Assembly: GCF_001984105.1 (NCBI RefSeq)
Contig: NZ_MTQM01000009.1
Coordinates: forward strand, 248,001 to 312,000
DNA from: Microbacterium sp. CSI-V
GTDB lineage: Bacteria; Actinomycetota; Actinomycetes; Actinomycetales; Microbacteriaceae
Direction of reading: 5' to 3'
DNA length: 64,000 bases
Part shown: one piece after another, positions 44,441-53,296 of the stretch
Position numbering within the stretch: position 1 is the first letter of the stretch
Layout of the letters: the number at the start of each line of letters is the position of its first letter
Made by a program: the position numbers and the translations under genes
Notes under the pieces: model-generated
What the model saw: the letters and a program-made list of their open reading frames with translations, nothing else
What the model was told of the DNA's origin: nothing
Database searches by the model: none

Positions 44441-45750
44441 GCCGTCTGCAGCACTTCGGCTGGTTCCTCGCGCGCGGCTTCGGTCCGCACGGCTGGGGTC
44501 ACCCGTACCTCCGCTGGAACCACCGTTGGACCGAGCCGGGGCTGTACCAGGACTCGGCGCGCACGCTCGAGCAGGCCGGCTTCGACCTGCTGATCATCGA
44601 GGACGCCCCCTCGCTCGGCAGCGCCGAGACGATCGATCTGCGCGTCCGGCACGCGTTCGGCGGTCCGAAGCACGATCCGCTGCTCCTCGCGCCCTATCTG
44701 TTCGCCGCGACGCAGCACCTCGGCGTCGTGCCCACCGTGAACCCCGCCGCGTACCTGCCGTACACGGCGGCGCGCCAGTTCGCGACTCTCCAGCACCTCA
44801 GCGGCCACCGGCTCGGCCTGAACGTCGTCACCGACACCGGCAGCGCGCGGCACTTCTCGACCGCTCCGCAGCTCGGCCACGACGCCGCCTACGACCGTGC
44901 GGAGGAGTGGATCGACGGCCTGCGCGCCCTCTGGCGCAGCTGGGGTGACGGCGCCCTCGTCGAGGACGAGGAGTCCGGCGTGTACGCCGACGGGACGCGG
45001 CTCGCCGACACGGAGCACCGCGGCGAGTACTTCGGCTTCGACGGTCCGCTCAACGCGGTGCCGTTCACCGACGGCGAGCCCGCGATCGTCTCCCCCGGCG
45101 GGTCCGGACGCGGACTCGCGTTCGCCGGACGCAACTCCGACGTGCAGCTGGCCCTCGCCCCGCTCGACGAGCAGAGCATCCGCGCCTACCGGGGCCGCAT
45201 CCACGCCGCCGCCGAGGCGGCCGGGCGCACGCCGCGCGACGTGAAGATCCTCTTCGCGATCCAGCCCGTGCTCGTGTCGTCACCGGAGGAGGCCGACCGC
45301 CTGGTCGCGGCATCCGCGGATCCCGACGAGGCGGCGCTGCTCGCCATCGCGCGCAAGCAGTCCAGCGACCTCGAGACCGACCTCACCGGACTCGACCTCG
45401 ATCAGCCCCTGGACCGCGCGATCTTCGGCGAGCACGTCTCGGAGGGAAGCGTGCGCCGTCTCGTCGGGAAACACGAGCCCGACGCTCCGCTGCGGGCGAT
45501 CCTCGCCGCGCACGCGCGTCTCGGGCGTCTGAACGACGGCTCGGGCTTCGTCGGCACCGCGGACGAGTTCGCCGACCGCATCGAGGAGCTCGGCGACTGG
45601 GGCAACGACGGCGTCCTGCTGTGGGGCGACCTGCACCCGGTCACCGTGCACCGGCTGCTCGACGAACTCGTCCCGATCCTGCGGCGCCGCGGCATCCTCC
45701 GCGAGGAGTACGTCGAGGGCGGTCTGGGCGCGAACCTCCGCGCCTTCTGA
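44437..45750 (+). CDS. LLM-class flavin-dependent monooxygenase (NtaA/SnaA/DszA type)
   Basis: The 437-aa FMNH2-dependent oxygenase-like protein has YQDSARTLEQAGFDLLIIED, LAPYLFAATQHLGVVPTVNP, LNVVTDTGSARHF and DGEPAIVSPGGSGRGLAFAG. The NtaA/SnaA/DszA clade cleaves C-S or C-N bonds (sulfonates, dibenzothiophene sulfone, NTA). Pairing with a sulfhydrylase suggests sulfur acquisition from an organosulfur compound (inference). A flavin reductase is not in the window. Start GTG overlaps the preceding stop. Confidence 0.87.
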   Translation: MSRLQHFGWFLARGFGPHGWGHPYLRWNHRWTEPGLYQDSARTLEQAGFDLLIIEDAPSLGSAETIDLRVRHAFGGPKHDPLLLAPYLFAATQHLGVVPTVNPAAYLPYTAARQFATLQHLSGHRLGLNVVTDTGSARHFSTAPQLGHDAAYDRAEEWIDGLRALWRSWGDGALVEDEESGVYADGTRLADTEHRGEYFGFDGPLNAVPFTDGEPAIVSPGGSGRGLAFAGRNSDVQLALAPLDEQSIRAYRGRIHAAAEAAGRTPRDVKILFAIQPVLVSSPEEADRLVAASADPDEAALLAIARKQSSDLETDLTGLDLDQPLDRAIFGEHVSEGSVRRLVGKHEPDAPLRAILAAHARLGRLNDGSGFVGTADEFADRIEELGDWGNDGVLLWGDLHPVTVHRLLDELVPILRRRGILREEYVEGGLGANLRAF

Positions 45751-45756
45751 GCCCGG

Positions 45757-46746
45757 TCAGTCCTTCGCGTCGACCTTCTGGGGGATCGTCAGGCTCGCGA
45801 TCGTCGCAACCGCCATCGACAGCACGATCACCGCGAGCGACACCCACGTCGAGATCTCCGGAGCCCACTCGATCGGCTCACCGGCATTGAGGAACGGCAG
45901 CTCGTTCACGTGCAGCGCGTGCAGGATCAGCTTCACGCCGATGAAGGCCAGGATGAACGCGATGCCGTAGTGCAGGAACCGCAGTCGCTCGAGCAGGTCG
46001 CCGAGCAGGAAGTACAGCTGCCGCAGGCCCATCAGCGCGAACAGATTCGCGGTGAAGACGATGAACGGGCTCTGCGTGATGCCGAAGATCGCCGGGATCG
46101 AGTCGATCGCGAACAGGAGGTCGGTCACGCCGATCGCCGCGAACACGATGATCATCGGCGTGAACACCCGCTTGCCGTCGATGCGCGTGAGCACCTTCTT
46201 GCCGTCGTACGCCTCGCTGATGGGGAGCACGCGGCGCAGCATGCGGACGATGAGGTTCTCTCGCTGGGTGTCGTCCTCGTGGTCGTCGCCGGGGAACGCC
46301 TGACGGATCGCCGTGTAGATCAGGAACGCCCCGAAGAGGTAGAAGATCGGGCTGAAGTTCTCGATGATCGTGGCGCCGACGAGAATGAACGCGCCGCGCA
46401 GGACGAGGGCGATGATGATGCCCACCATCAGCACTTCCTGCTGATAGCGCCGCGGAACCGAGAACTGGCCCATGATCAGCACGAAGACGAACAGATTGTC
46501 GATCGACAGGCTGTACTCCGTGAGCCAGCCGGCCACGAACTGTCCCGCGACCTCTCCCCCGGCGACAACCACGAGCACGCCCGCGAACGCCAGCGCGAGC
46601 ACCACGTAGAACACGACCCACAGCGTCGATTCCTTCGGCGAAGGGATGTGCGGACGGGCGAGGATGATCAGCAGATCCGCGGCGAGGATCAGTACGAGCA
46701 CCACGAGGGTGACCGTCTGGAACACCGGGTCCAGCTGCAACTCCAT
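45757..46746 (-). CDS. TerC family integral membrane protein
   Basis: A 329-aa protein with about 8-9 transmembrane helices: the first VTLVVLVLILAADLLIILA, then VAGWLTEYSLSIDNLFVFVL with the acidic TerC signature, and IGVTDLLFAIDSIPAIFGIT carrying a second acidic pair. The family exports or handles metal ions (Mn2+, in some cases linked to tellurium resistance). No riboswitch (yybP-type) was recognised upstream. ATG 46744-46746 (MELQLDPVF) is chosen over an open frame to 46815. Confidence 0.9.
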   Translation of the reverse strand: MELQLDPVFQTVTLVVLVLILAADLLIILARPHIPSPKESTLWVVFYVVLALAFAGVLVVVAGGEVAGQFVAGWLTEYSLSIDNLFVFVLIMGQFSVPRRYQQEVLMVGIIIALVLRGAFILVGATIIENFSPIFYLFGAFLIYTAIRQAFPGDDHEDDTQRENLIVRMLRRVLPISEAYDGKKVLTRIDGKRVFTPMIIVFAAIGVTDLLFAIDSIPAIFGITQSPFIVFTANLFALMGLRQLYFLLGDLLERLRFLHYGIAFILAFIGVKLILHALHVNELPFLNAGEPIEWAPEISTWVSLAVIVLSMAVATIASLTIPQKVDAKD

Positions 46747-46919
46747 GACGGGCCTTTCGTTCGGGGAAACGCTCGAGTTTATCCGCCGATCACGGGCGCG
46801 CATTGGATTCCGCACGTAGTGCTCATTGCGCGCGTACTTCCGTGAGACGTTCCGGCGCGAGCGGACACCTCTGAGTGAGAGAGTGCTCGCACGGGTGCCG
46901 GATCGAGGGAACGGATGCC

Positions 46920-47474
46920 ATGACCGACGACGTCATCGACGACAGGGCGCTGGTCGCGCGCGCCGCCGGCGGGTCGGAGGACGCCTTCCGCTCGCTGTAC
47001 CGCGCCTACGTGCGGCCGGTGTACTGGATCGCGTTCGGACTCGTCCACGACGAGAGCGATGCGGAGGACGTCGTGCAGGAGACCTTCGTCGTCGCCTGGC
47101 GGAAGATCCCGAAGCTGCGGTTGGAGGGGGCGTCCCTCCTCCCGTGGCTCGCCACGGTCTGCCGCCTGCAGGCGCAGAATCGGCTGAGGTCGAAGCGCCG
47201 ACACGGAGGCACCACGGAACTGGACGAGCGCATCCCCGCACTCGTCGACGTCGAGAACCAGGTCGTCGAAGCCGAGACGGTGGCCGCGATCCTGGCCGCC
47301 GTGGAAGGGCTCGGCGATCTCGACCGCGAGATCTTCCGCCTGTGCGCGGCCGAGGGCTACGGCTATCAGGCTGCGGCCGAGACCCTCGGCGTCTCGCACG
47401 GGACCGTGCGCAACCGCCTCTCCCGCATCCGTTCCCGGGTGCGCGCCACCGCGATGGAGACGGAGACCCCATGA
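46920..47474 (+). CDS. ECF-type RNA polymerase sigma factor
   Basis: The 184-aa protein has region 2 (AFRSLYRAYVRPVYWIAFGL, DESDAEDVVQETFVVAWRKI) and region 4 (LGDLDREIFRLCAAEGYGYQ, AAAETLGVSHGTVRNRLSRI). No region 3 or C-terminal domain is present. It overlaps the DUF4349 membrane gene by ATGA, so that protein may act as its membrane-bound anti-sigma or sensor, as its short basic N-terminus precedes one helix. Confidence 0.92.
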   Translation: MTDDVIDDRALVARAAGGSEDAFRSLYRAYVRPVYWIAFGLVHDESDAEDVVQETFVVAWRKIPKLRLEGASLLPWLATVCRLQAQNRLRSKRRHGGTTELDERIPALVDVENQVVEAETVAAILAAVEGLGDLDREIFRLCAAEGYGYQAAAETLGVSHGTVRNRLSRIRSRVRATAMETETP

Positions 47475-48556
47475 CCACCCCCAGCCTTCCCCCCCTCCGC
47501 GCCGAGCGCGTGGATGCCATCGAGTCCGCCGTGTTCGCGCGGATCGCCGACGAACGAGCGGCCCGCCGTCGCCGCCGGCGCAACATCTGGACGGGCGTCG
47601 GCGCCGCGGCCGCCGTGGTCGTCGTCGCTGCCGTCGTCGGGCCGGCGTTGACCGCCTCGACCGGCACGTCGGGGTCGTCGGTGTCCACCGTCGGCGAGGC
47701 CGGCGGTGCCGTGGACCCCGGCATGGGCACCGAGGCCGGCACGCGCGACATGAGCGCACCGCTCGTCCCCCAGGGCGCCGCGGGCGGGTCGGCGGACTCT
47801 TCGACCTCCTTCGCCGCCTCGGACTCCGGGACGTCTACGACCGATGGCACGCGAGACATCGTCGCGACCGGATCCAGCACCGTGGAGGTCGAGGACGTGC
47901 CCGCGGCGATCACGCAGATCTCGGATGCCGCGACCTCCGCGGGCGGATACGTCGAGTCCTCGCAGGTCGGGGGCGGCTACGGCGTGGTGCCCCTGGACGC
48001 GACGGCGTCGCAGCCGGCTGTGTCGTCCGGCTGGGTCACGGTGCGGGTGCCGGCCGAAGCCCTGACCTCGGTGATGGACGGGCTGTCCGCCGTCGGTGAC
48101 GTCACCGCGACCAGTGTGAACCGCTCCGACGTCACCGAGCAGACGGTCGATCTCCGGGCCCGCGTCGCCGCCGGCGAGGCATCCGTCGCTCGTCTGACCG
48201 AACTGATGGCGCAGGCCGGGTCGGTGTCCGACCTCATCGCCGCCGAGTCCGCCCTGTCGGAGCGTCAGGCACAGCTGGACTCCGATCGCGCGATCCTGAC
48301 CTCGATCGAGTCGCAGGTCGCGATGTCGTCGCTCAGCGTCCAGCTGAACATGCGGTCGCAGACCGTGGCGGCCGATCCCGCGGGCTTCGGCGACGGACTC
48401 GTCGCCGGGTGGAACGGCCTGATCGCCACACTGAACGGCGTCGTGATCGGCCTCGGCTTCCTGCTCCCGTGGATCGCCGTCGCGGGCATCGTGGTGCTGA
48501 TCGTCTGGGGTGTCCGTCGAATCGTGCGAAAGCGTCGGGGGTCGCGCGAGGCGTAG
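47471..48556 (+). CDS. DUF4349 membrane protein, full-length copy
   Basis: 361 aa. A cytoplasmic N-terminus with an Arg cluster (AARRRRRRN), a first helix VGAAAAVVVVAAVVGPALTA and a Ser/Thr/Gly-rich linker lead into the DUF4349 body (IVATGSSTVEVEDVPAAITQ, VRVPAEALTSVMDGLSAVGD, VTEQTVDLRARVAAGEASVA). A coiled-coil and a C-terminal helix (LIATLNGVVIGLGFLLPWIA...) follow. The coupling to the sigma factor suggests a regulatory partner. Its 3' 807 bp recur at 56551-57357. Confidence 0.88.
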   Translation: MTTPSLPPLRAERVDAIESAVFARIADERAARRRRRRNIWTGVGAAAAVVVVAAVVGPALTASTGTSGSSVSTVGEAGGAVDPGMGTEAGTRDMSAPLVPQGAAGGSADSSTSFAASDSGTSTTDGTRDIVATGSSTVEVEDVPAAITQISDAATSAGGYVESSQVGGGYGVVPLDATASQPAVSSGWVTVRVPAEALTSVMDGLSAVGDVTATSVNRSDVTEQTVDLRARVAAGEASVARLTELMAQAGSVSDLIAAESALSERQAQLDSDRAILTSIESQVAMSSLSVQLNMRSQTVAADPAGFGDGLVAGWNGLIATLNGVVIGLGFLLPWIAVAGIVVLIVWGVRRIVRKRRGSREA

Positions 48557-48560
48557 GACG
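47750..48560 (+). repeat. Direct repeat, left copy (3' part of DUF4349 gene)
   Basis: An 811-bp segment identical in length and orientation to 56551-57361, offset 8801 bp with no indels. I count 14 substitutions (about 98.3% identity): ten in the first 402 nt, none in 48152-48513, and four in the last 50. The mosaic pattern suggests gene conversion between copies after acquisition from a related strain. Confidence 0.93.
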
Positions 48561-48648
48561 ACAAGGCGTACTCGTCTCGCGCGATCCGCGGGCATCTGCG
48601 CTCCCGCGGAACCTCCGTCGGAAAGACGACGGTGGCGCGAGTCCTCGG

Positions 48649-49302
48649 CTAAGGAGCTTTCGGGAGTCCGTACTTGTTCCGGCGCTCATCGGGGAGAGCG
48701 GCGATCGGATCGAACCCGCGACGCGTCCAGTATTTGCCGGTGGAATCACGAAAGGCGATGTTGGGCAAGTAGCGGGTATCTCCGAATGGCACGAGGAACT
48801 CGAACGCGGCGCTGTCGTCCGGGAGCAGCACGATCCATCCAGGAGCAGTGTCGAGTTCGAGCTTCTTACTTTCGTCAAACAGTGTCACTCGGATCGAACT
48901 GATGATCTCAGCGCTGCGGTTGTGAACGCGCACGACGACCGTCCGAGCCTCTTCACTGACGTACGGGACACCGCTCTCGTGCCCGTAGGTCATCCCCTGC
49001 AACGGCACAAGCGCTGCCTCTTGAACCCAGGGCTTTGGCACTTCCGTGCCCCCGAGGATCACAGGATGCCCAGCATCGAGCGTGGCATACACCAGGCGGG
49101 CCTGTGCTTCTTCGCGCACACGCACGTCGTCACTGTATGCCCGAGCCGTCAACTCGTTAGATCTCGCGGCGGCGTCCGCCGCATCCCGCGCGTGGGCGTT
49201 CGCCGCCTCGTTGTACTTGAGCGCCCAGAACGCCGCACCCGCAGCAGCGACTGCGACCCCGGTAGTCACCCACTCGGCGATCGATCCCCACTCAACGCAC
49301 AT
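48649..49302 (-). CDS. Island protein with one N-terminal membrane helix
   Basis: A 217-aa protein: MCVEWGSIAEWVTTGVAVAA starts a single transmembrane segment (about residues 9-27). A coiled-coil-prone Ala/Asp-rich stretch and a beta-rich C-terminal domain (TVVVRVHNRSAEIISSIRVT, PDDSAAFEFLVPF, YWTRRGFDP) follow. No family is recognised; proteins of this layout are common in prophages and defence islands. Its ATG lies 11 nt inside the 3' end of the DUF262-HNH gene, so the two are co-translated and may form a membrane-tethered complex (inference). The frame is open upstream to 49455 within the nuclease gene. Confidence 0.7.
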   Translation of the reverse strand: MCVEWGSIAEWVTTGVAVAAAGAAFWALKYNEAANAHARDAADAAARSNELTARAYSDDVRVREEAQARLVYATLDAGHPVILGGTEVPKPWVQEAALVPLQGMTYGHESGVPYVSEEARTVVVRVHNRSAEIISSIRVTLFDESKKLELDTAPGWIVLLPDDSAAFEFLVPFGDTRYLPNIAFRDSTGKYWTRRGFDPIAALPDERRNKYGLPKAP

Positions 49303-51115
49303 CGGCGGGCTGTTCCAGGATGTCGCGGAGGTGCGGCTGCTTTCCGTCGCACACGGCACGCATGAAGGCATCCACGAGCGCAGCGCGCTGGTCGAGGAAC
49401 GCCTCGAAGTCGGGCTGCACTGCCGCACGCAGTTCAGCGCCCGCAGGCTGATCATATGGACCCGAGTTCGCGATGATCTCGTAGGGCACGAGGTGGGACT
49501 CCAGCCGATCTTTGATGTCGCGCGGATCAGGAGCGTTCTTCGCGCGGTTCTCCAGATACGTCAGAGGGTCGAGACGACCGATCGAGCGGTTCGTCTTCCA
49601 GGTGATGAGCGCGCAGTTGAGCGCAAGCATCGATTCGATCCCCGCCTCTGAGAGCAGTTGGTTCGGGAAGATGTGGTGGTACTCGCGCTTGACGACGTTC
49701 TCTCCAGACAGCGGAGTGTCGTCGGCGAAGTCCCGAGCGCCGAAGAAGTTCGATGCCGCGAGGATCGCTCGCGCGAGCGAGCGCTTGCTCTTCGCCCAGC
49801 CCGCGCCCTTAAGCTCGCGCAGGCTCGGCAACGGGTACAACTCCTCGTCGAACAAGGGTACGTCAGAGACGGAGCCCTCACAGGCGAGAAGCGCAGTGAG
49901 CCCCCGGAAGTCAGCATACGCGCGGGTCGCGGCTGTCGCCTCGTAGCGGTTCGAGAAGAAGGAGCGCCACAGGTACTGACGAATGACCTTGTCAACGGTC
50001 GCGCGGCGGTCGCCGTCTTCTGTTTCATCCGCAAGCAGAGCGGCGATCACCGGGATCGGGATAGCGGAGGGGAGACGGTCTCCGTCGAAGATGCGCATCG
50101 ACTCGACGACCTGAACCGCGCGTCGAAGCCCGCGTGTCATCCGCTCCCAGTTCCCGACGAACACCGAATAGTCCATGTCGTAGAACCCGCGTTGGTTCGG
50201 CAGCTTGCCCTGGAGGAGCGCAGAGGTCTGGAGCACAGCGCTGTCAAGCGAGAGGTATCCCGCGAGGCGTGGCAGTTCGACGTCGAGGCTCGCTTCCATC
50301 TCCTTGAGCCGGTGACCGGTTGCACCTTCGAGTTCGGCGACCACGATGTCGTACGCCTTGAGCGGCTTCGCATTCGTGTTCATGTTGACGAAGACGCTCA
50401 GCGCGATGTCCTTGCTCGTCGAGGCAGGCAGCCGAAGGTAGGGCAGGTTGAAGTGCCGAACCGTCTCGCGCTTCTCGCTGATGACCTTCTTGAGGTGGTC
50501 ACGCAACTCGGTGACTCTGGTGGACATCGAGCGGTACTCCGCGATGTCCGTCACATCGTCTCCGGGTTCGAGATGCGCCGTGGCGGCTTCCACCCACGAG
50601 GTCGTCTCATCTCGCGACGGATCGAGCAACCGCACGGGGACGAGCCCCCGCCGCAGACACTCCTCGGGCGAATCCACCCAGAGCGGGTACATCGTGCCGT
50701 CCCGGCTCTCCCAGCGCTTCTCGATGCGGATTGCGGGCTCCTCGTCGTCGTTCCTTGGCTCATCGTCGAGATCAGCGAAGTGAACGAAGTAGGTCTGCTT
50801 GCGGTCATTGTCTCGGAGGGCGCGGTAGAGCGCGGTGAGGCGCTGTTGCCCGTCGAGAAGGTGCTCGGTGACCGCCTCCGTCGTCTCCGGCGCAGACACC
50901 AGGGGGCGAGAAACGAACTGCTCCTTGTCGCCGACGTTGAGCACGAGCGCGACGCCGAGCGGGAGGTCGTGGATGATCGTGTTGAGCATCGAGACGACGC
51001 GCTTCGGCTCCCAAGCGACGCCGCGCTGGAAGCTCGGGAGACGAAGCTGCCCTCGGTCAATGCTGACCATCCAGTCCTTGACCGTCCGATTCTGCGCTTC
51101 GCTACCTGCACCCAT
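49292..51115 (-). CDS. DUF262-HNH nuclease, GmrSD-like
   Basis: The 607-aa protein has an N-terminal ParB-like DUF262 domain (LRLPSFQRGVAWEPKRVVSM at 24-43; catalytic-type DGQQRLTALYR at 88-98). It also has a C-terminal DUF1524-like HNH/His-Me domain (KREYHHIFPNQLLSE at 476-490, with Asn500 and Asn509). This fused layout is that of GmrSD/BrxU-type Type IV enzymes, which use NTP and cut modified phage DNA. AAGGA lies upstream of ATG 51113-51115. It appears intact. A weak promoter (TTGGGC-17-TAAACC) may lie in the 91-nt gap before it. Substrate modification unknown. Confidence 0.85.
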   Translation of the reverse strand: MGAGSEAQNRTVKDWMVSIDRGQLRLPSFQRGVAWEPKRVVSMLNTIIHDLPLGVALVLNVGDKEQFVSRPLVSAPETTEAVTEHLLDGQQRLTALYRALRDNDRKQTYFVHFADLDDEPRNDDEEPAIRIEKRWESRDGTMYPLWVDSPEECLRRGLVPVRLLDPSRDETTSWVEAATAHLEPGDDVTDIAEYRSMSTRVTELRDHLKKVISEKRETVRHFNLPYLRLPASTSKDIALSVFVNMNTNAKPLKAYDIVVAELEGATGHRLKEMEASLDVELPRLAGYLSLDSAVLQTSALLQGKLPNQRGFYDMDYSVFVGNWERMTRGLRRAVQVVESMRIFDGDRLPSAIPIPVIAALLADETEDGDRRATVDKVIRQYLWRSFFSNRYEATAATRAYADFRGLTALLACEGSVSDVPLFDEELYPLPSLRELKGAGWAKSKRSLARAILAASNFFGARDFADDTPLSGENVVKREYHHIFPNQLLSEAGIESMLALNCALITWKTNRSIGRLDPLTYLENRAKNAPDPRDIKDRLESHLVPYEIIANSGPYDQPAGAELRAAVQPDFEAFLDQRAALVDAFMRAVCDGKQPHLRDILEQPADVR

Positions 51116-51206
51116 CCTCTGTCCTTCCTCAACGAACCGTAGGATCGCTCACTTGGTTTACTGCGCCTTACTAAACAGCCCAACCATGCGATCTGACGGT
51201 ATCCAG

Positions 51207-52123
51207 CTATTCGTTGGACACGACATTAGGTCCGCGCGAACCGCCTTGCGACAATCTGAGCAAGATCGCGCCGACGACATGAACGGTGAACCACACGTCC
51301 TCCCGGCTCGCCTCGTCGGCGTTATGCGCGTCGCCGGTGTTGCTCCGGTCGGCGGACGCCCACCGACACGCCTTGTCGATGGTCTGGAGCAGCGGGGCGT
51401 CATGTGACGCGATGATCCCCTTGTTCTTCGCCGAGGTCGTTAGGTCTCCGAGCTGATTGCCTTCTGCTCCGAGGTGGGCGAGCGCTTCTCGGAGCGCGGT
51501 TCCCGTGTCGGTGATTGCGTCGGTTCCGTCGCCGCGCGCGATCTGCGAGAGCGCGCTCTGGTAGCTCTTCTCCACGCGCTGCCATCCGGGCTTCGCGAGG
51601 AGCCGTAAAACTGGTTCAACAACCTCGATATGAAGCTCTCGTGACGCGAACGGCACCATCTCACCGTCGATCAACTCAAATGCGATCCGATCCTCCGCGA
51701 GGACACCGTTGATCTCGCGAATCAGCGAGGCATTGAACGGGATGCGCGAGCCGCTCGGGACAAGCCCCGAGGCGAACGCTTCTCTAGCCGCATTCTGCTG
51801 GAATGCGGTTGCGTACCCCTCCATAAACGCTTCAATGACCGAGGGCACCATGTCGTCGTCGCACTCAGCGAGGTAGCGGAAGAGGTGTTCCCGCGAATCC
51901 CCTTGACCGTTGCCGAGGAGCGCGAGCTGACCAAGGTCTGCAAGCAGGACGCGCTTCGCCGCCTCCATTGTGCGGTAGTCGCTGCCACCGTCGCTGTGCG
52001 CCATCACCAACAGGAGCCGGTTCCGGATCTCTGTGGAGAAGGACTCCGTCCAGAAGGACTCTCCCTGGCGCTCACACTCTTCGAGCGCAGCAAGCGCGCG
52101 ACGACGCTTGAAGAGGGGGACAC
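51207..52123 (-). pseudogene. Abortive-infection-like (STM4504/CBY_0614-type) gene with N-terminal frameshift
   Basis: The open part (51207-52010) encodes SREHLFRYLAECDDDMVPSV, FELIDGEMVPFASRELHIEV, an Ala/Leu helical region and a C-terminal RSNTGDAH motif before REDVWFTVHVVGAILLRLS. This resembles Abi-type HEPN-like toxins with an R-x(4-6)-H site. In-frame sequence upstream of 52010 still looks coding (LFKRRRALAALEECE..SFWTESFSTEIRNRLLL) but has no start codon. A GTG at 52121-52123, preceded by AGGTAGG, would join it if the C5 tract (52115-52119) had one more C. So either a 1-nt deletion, slippage control or a sequencing error. Confidence 0.65.
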
Positions 52124-52130
52124 GATTTAC

Positions 52131-53190
52131 CTACCTGTTCGACACATGACTCGGCAACAGCTTCACGTTACGCGAGGGCCTCTGCACGGGAGAAACACCG
52201 CCCCCGTTGAACTCGATGTGGTCACCAACCATCTGCACTCCGAGGAGATTGGGATCGGGAAGAGGTCTCGGCACGAACCTCGCATCGTTTGGGGTGGTGG
52301 CAGACCCATTCCCGAGCGCCGCGCACGGTCATCTCGTTGAAGAGCTTCTCGACGGCTGTCGTGCCCTGCATCGTCTGGTCAAAATGACCAGCGCGCACGC
52401 GCCCGACCGGCACGATGTCGGCAAACGCCATCGGGTCGGACATCATGATGCCTGCCTTGCGCGTCAACGAGAATGTGATTCCGCACGCGCCCATGAAGCC
52501 AACGCCGCCCCACGGATTGTCGTCTTCATCATCGGGGTGCGGGATGAGCCCGACCGGCGAATCCGAGACGATCAGCGATCGCTGATCGAAGCCATGCACC
52601 GTCCACGGGCGAACCGAAATGTACGCCAAGAGCCCCTGTGTGGTCGTGACGATTTGCTTGACGAAAGCAAGGTTGGTCATCGAGGCGACGACGGCACCCG
52701 GCTCCATGGCCCGATCCCAGAGCGCTTCGACTTCGTCGTCAATGGGCTCGTGTTCCGCCCCTTAAGCGACCTTGCGTCGCAGCGCCTCTTTGCCGCTAGC
52801 GCCGATCGTCGATCCCAGAACCTCGCTCGCGACGTGCTCCATGCTGCGCTTGGTCTCTGGTCCGCGAGCCGCTTGGAGCGCTATGAAGAACGCGAGCCTG
52901 CTGCGATCCTCTTCACTCAGGCGCACACGTCCCTCGACGACCTGACGGATGATCCGACTCGCGTCGGCTTCCACCTCGCCGAGGGACTTCTCGAACGCAT
53001 CGAGTGCTTGTCCCTCCGCCTCAACGGAGTAGAAGTGCTTCTGCGCACCGTTGCTCTTCGTTGTCGCGGTGAACGTGGTGTCACCAGGCAGGCGGACGGC
53101 GGTGATCATGTCCCTGTCAGTTGCGAATCCGCACAGCAGCATCCGGGGAACATAGTGGTGCCATCTCGCCAGGTTCGGCTCCGTGGCCAT
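52131..53190 (-). pseudogene. DUF4238 protein gene with nonsense codon and frameshift
   Basis: Reading from ATG 53188-53190 (GGGAGG upstream): MATEPNLARWHHYVPRMLLC, FYSVEAEGQALDAFEKSLGE and RSRLAFFIALQAARGPETKR form the N-terminal half of DUF4238. An in-frame TAA (52762-52764) interrupts it. The same frame then continues ALWDRAMEPGAVVASMTNL, HGFDQRSLIVSDSPVGLIP and GITFSLTRKAGIMMSDP, the C-terminal half. Near the end a G4 run (52291-52294, one base too many) shifts the frame away from HPNDARFVPRPLPDPNLLGV, which would run to TAG 52131-52133. DUF4238 proteins occur in defence islands; the role is unknown. Two lesions suggest decay. Confidence 0.75.
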
Positions 53191-53296
53191 ACGCACCTCC
53201 CGCTTCTCGCCCTCACATGCCGAAAACAAAGGCGAAGGTCGACGCGCTGGCGTCACGCCCTAAGGAGGGCGTACCGAAACCGGTAGCTTCGAAGGT
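53191..53296. promoter_or_regulatory. Divergent control region of the island
   Basis: The 106-bp gap separates the four-gene minus operon from the MmeI-like gene. It holds a dyad ACGCCC-TAAGGA-GGGCGT (53255-53272), a possible operator. TAGCTT (53284-53289) lies 7 nt before the plus-strand ATG, with GAAGG in the spacer, so the restriction gene may be read from a nearly leaderless mRNA. Confidence 0.45.

Noticed and set aside
48557..48652. Open stretch after the DUF4349 stop encoding GTSVGKTTVARVLG, like a P-loop kinase fragment
   Set aside because: Only 31 codons, no start, and the spacing of the Gly residues (GxxxGK) does not fit Walker A exactly. It might be an ATPase remnant but cannot be supported.
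52222..52707. Separate 161-aa gene
   Set aside because: It is the C-terminal half of the DUF4238 gene in the same frame as the upstream half, beyond an internal TAA; its last ~30 residues are a frameshift artefact.
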